Below are positions 61,826 through 64,000 of a stretch of DNA of 64,000 nt, one piece after another. The DNA comes from Rapana venosa (lineage: Eukaryota > Mollusca > Gastropoda > Neogastropoda > Muricidae), in the NCBI GenBank assembly GCA_028751875.1, contig CM054141.1, positions 74,847,575 to 74,911,574 of the forward strand, in the 5' to 3' direction. The first letter of the stretch is position 1. Each line of letters begins with the position of its first letter. The translations under genes were made by a program, and so were the position numbers. The notes under the pieces were generated by a model. That model was not told the DNA's origin. It worked only from the letters and a program-made list of their open reading frames with translations, and made no database searches.

Positions 61826-63340
61826 AACACCTACAACATCAATATACATTCCTCCCTACTCCACACTCCCCTTAAAGAACCCCCAACCCCCTTACTGTAA
61901 ACAACAACCTTTTAATATAAATAACAATCATCTGTCTACAATACCCCAACTCTCTCCCTATCCTCATATTCAGCGATCACTCTCTCCCAATATATGCCCC
62001 AACACTATTAACATGTAACCCAAAAAAATCTTTAGAACGTTATTCATCCATTTTACAAGCATTCAACTCTTATATTACTGAACCAATCCAAACCTTCATT
62101 GCACCCAGACAAAACATATACTGCACTAGAAAATACTACTCACCAAACCATCCTCTCCCACACATCACACAAAAAGTCCATCACAAAAAACAAACACACT
62201 GACCAAACCCTACACAAACCTTTCAACCTCCTAATATATTAAATTTACACTCCACGACATACGTAATATCCCTCCCTAACCCTCCATACCTTACACCTTA
62301 ACCCTTTTACCAACCCACCATTATCCCAGAAATTACTCCAACACCCACAAAACATAAACCAATACCTCTTATCCAATGCCCAAGCCATAATCATTCACTC
62401 CTTACCCCAATAATTACACCACTTCACCCACATCATTCCCTCTTCCCCTAACTCCCACACTCATCTATCCCATCTCACTTCCACATCCTTACCCTCCCCA
62501 TACTTCCCCAACCCACATACAACCTCTCGGTCCACCCAAATCATTCACACCCTCAAAATTCACCCTATACCCCCTCCACCGTACACCTAAAACAAACCTA
62601 TACCCAAACCTACCCTATACCTTCTATATACCATACACCCTCATTATTGTCACTTCACTATCACCCTTAACCTCTATTCGTCAAAATAGGTCCAACCAAA
62701 CATAACACCCTAACCCAATACACATATTTAACTTACAACACCCAATCCAGTACACAACCCAATATGTCACCCACCAACTACCATACCAAAACTCTTTACC
62801 TAGATAATGACCATCAAACACACATTCCTAATCCCCAAAAATTCCTCCTAAAATTTTAAAATATTCTCACTTAATCTTTAAAACTGACCACTCCCCATGT
62901 TAATGTGCCCCAAAAAACCATAACAATCATCCTGTAAACACCTCATTATCCATCGCACCTACACCCCCTACCCACCGCAACTAAACAAGTATAATAAGAA
63001 AGAAACCAAGACTCAACAAAATATTAACCTATCGATGCATCCATCCAGACCGTAACAGATTGTCAATGTACATCTGCAGACTGGCAAGCACTCCACACGC
63101 CCCCAGATAACCCTTAAACACTACCATACCTGTCCCCCCCCCAACACCCGCCCTTAATCTGACACACACACACCCCCCCCTCCACATACGATCCACACCC
63201 AACACACTCACACACCCCCGCCCTCCTCAACATAACACCCCCACCCCCCCCCACCGCCCAGAACAAGAAATCCTCACCTACAATAGACCCCCACATGAAA
63301 TACACTCACACCCAATCAACTATATCCTCCATATCTCCCT
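61826..63340 (+). other. G-depleted, C/A/T-only-like stretch
   Basis: I counted 33 G in the 960 bases 61,861-62,820 (3.4%) and none in 62,385-62,528. The stretch is not periodic, unlike the CCACA satellite. It has no genes and no match elsewhere in the window. Low-quality base calling is likely. Confidence 0.75.
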
Positions 63341-64000
63341 TATAACCACATGTTCTCATCAGTGCTCTCTGTGTATACTACCTCCCACCTCCCTGCACCC
63401 ATCACCCCTCATACGTCTCTCAGCGCATCTAGACATCCTACAGTCACACACAAGACTCGTCACATACTCCATACATATAGACAAGATCACCATAGACACC
63501 TTCTACTACAACGTAATCTATCTAACTCCAACCCTGTGTGTCACAGACCCCCTCTCACCATCCCTATAGAGTCTGTCACCATCACAGACTACTCGTTGTG
63601 GACCATCATATGTGTTATATAAATCCTCACCCTGTAGACCACCTCAGAATAACATCTCTGTTCACAACCACCTTTAAAACATGTGATAACTCATGAGAAA
63701 TGCGTCATGTGAATAAAAAGAGTTGTGTGATTTTCCCTCGATACTTGTTGTCCCCACATATATCTAGAGAAACAGTCACCTCCGCTCCGTACTCGCCTAC
63801 CTGTTTTAACGTCCCATCATGCTGAAAGACATGTACGTACTACCCCCAGTCTAAATATGTAATATATATTGTGTCGTATACGCTGGTACACATGAGCTGA
63901 CAGTCTCCCTAAAAGAGAATCTCAAAATTTGTATCACAACTATCACTCGTCTGCACGACCCTGTGAGAGTCTGTCTACGTACACATACCTTGTCCTCTAA
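63341..64000. other. Unrecognised end of window
   Basis: Mixed composition with recurrent short CTACAGTC/GTGTAT-like motifs and no recognisable gene or repeat family. Confidence 0.4.

Overview
The window looks like repeat-rich nuclear DNA of a marine invertebrate animal. A mollusc is my best guess, based on several RTE-type LINEs, L2/CR1-type and jockey-type LINE remnants, tRNA-headed SINEs that share a central domain, a Ty1/copia remnant, and very abundant CA, CT and CCACA microsatellites. The species cannot be read from the sequence. I found no intact host gene and no RNA gene outside SINE heads. Almost every long open frame is transposon debris or a tandem repeat that stays open by periodicity.

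The layout is dominated by duplications. Positions 1-15,488 are repeated as the reverse complement at 28,407-43,735. Between the arms lie a single-copy stretch (15,489-27,906) and a gap of exactly 500 N (27,907-28,406). The right arm starts on the first base after the gap, so this is a join between two assembled pieces. The left arm starts at base 1, so it probably continues upstream of the window. A second, direct duplication follows: 42,497-50,450 recurs in order, but much noisier and about 40% longer, at 50,562-61,825. From about 61,826 the sequence becomes C/A-rich and nearly G-free, and near the end it looks unstructured. Single-base losses in the right arm, many insertions in the second direct copy and the odd tail point to unpolished long-read sequence or misassembled haplotypes. 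A real recent duplication is not excluded.

Left arm, in order: CCACA satellite; 5'-truncated RTE (family A); 20-bp and 40-bp minisatellites; SINE; 55-bp minisatellite; decayed LINE with a triplicated RT motif; Ty1/copia integrase remnant; SINE with a tRNA head; 69-bp and 55-bp minisatellites; AC and GT microsatellites; RTE 5' half; RTE family B 3' half; hairpin repeat; RTE 3' fragment. The single-copy spacer holds a decayed LINE, a second hairpin repeat, a 3.24-kb full-length but mutated RTE family A element with a 12-bp target-site duplication, about 3.4 kb without a recognisable gene, a 55-bp minisatellite and an internally deleted L2/CR1-like LINE whose first frame is an SGNH-esterase-like domain. 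Beyond the right arm lie CCACA satellite, a 1.09-kb two-unit CA/CG higher-order repeat, two SINE copies, an AT-rich stretch and a jockey-like RT remnant, then the noisy second copy of all of these.

The genes do not form a pathway. They record successive insertions: RTE into a SINE-tail sequence, a hairpin repeat next to or into a LINE, and a SINE beside copia. I did not find a convincing new biological system. The most informative observations are the nested duplication structure and the insertion history.
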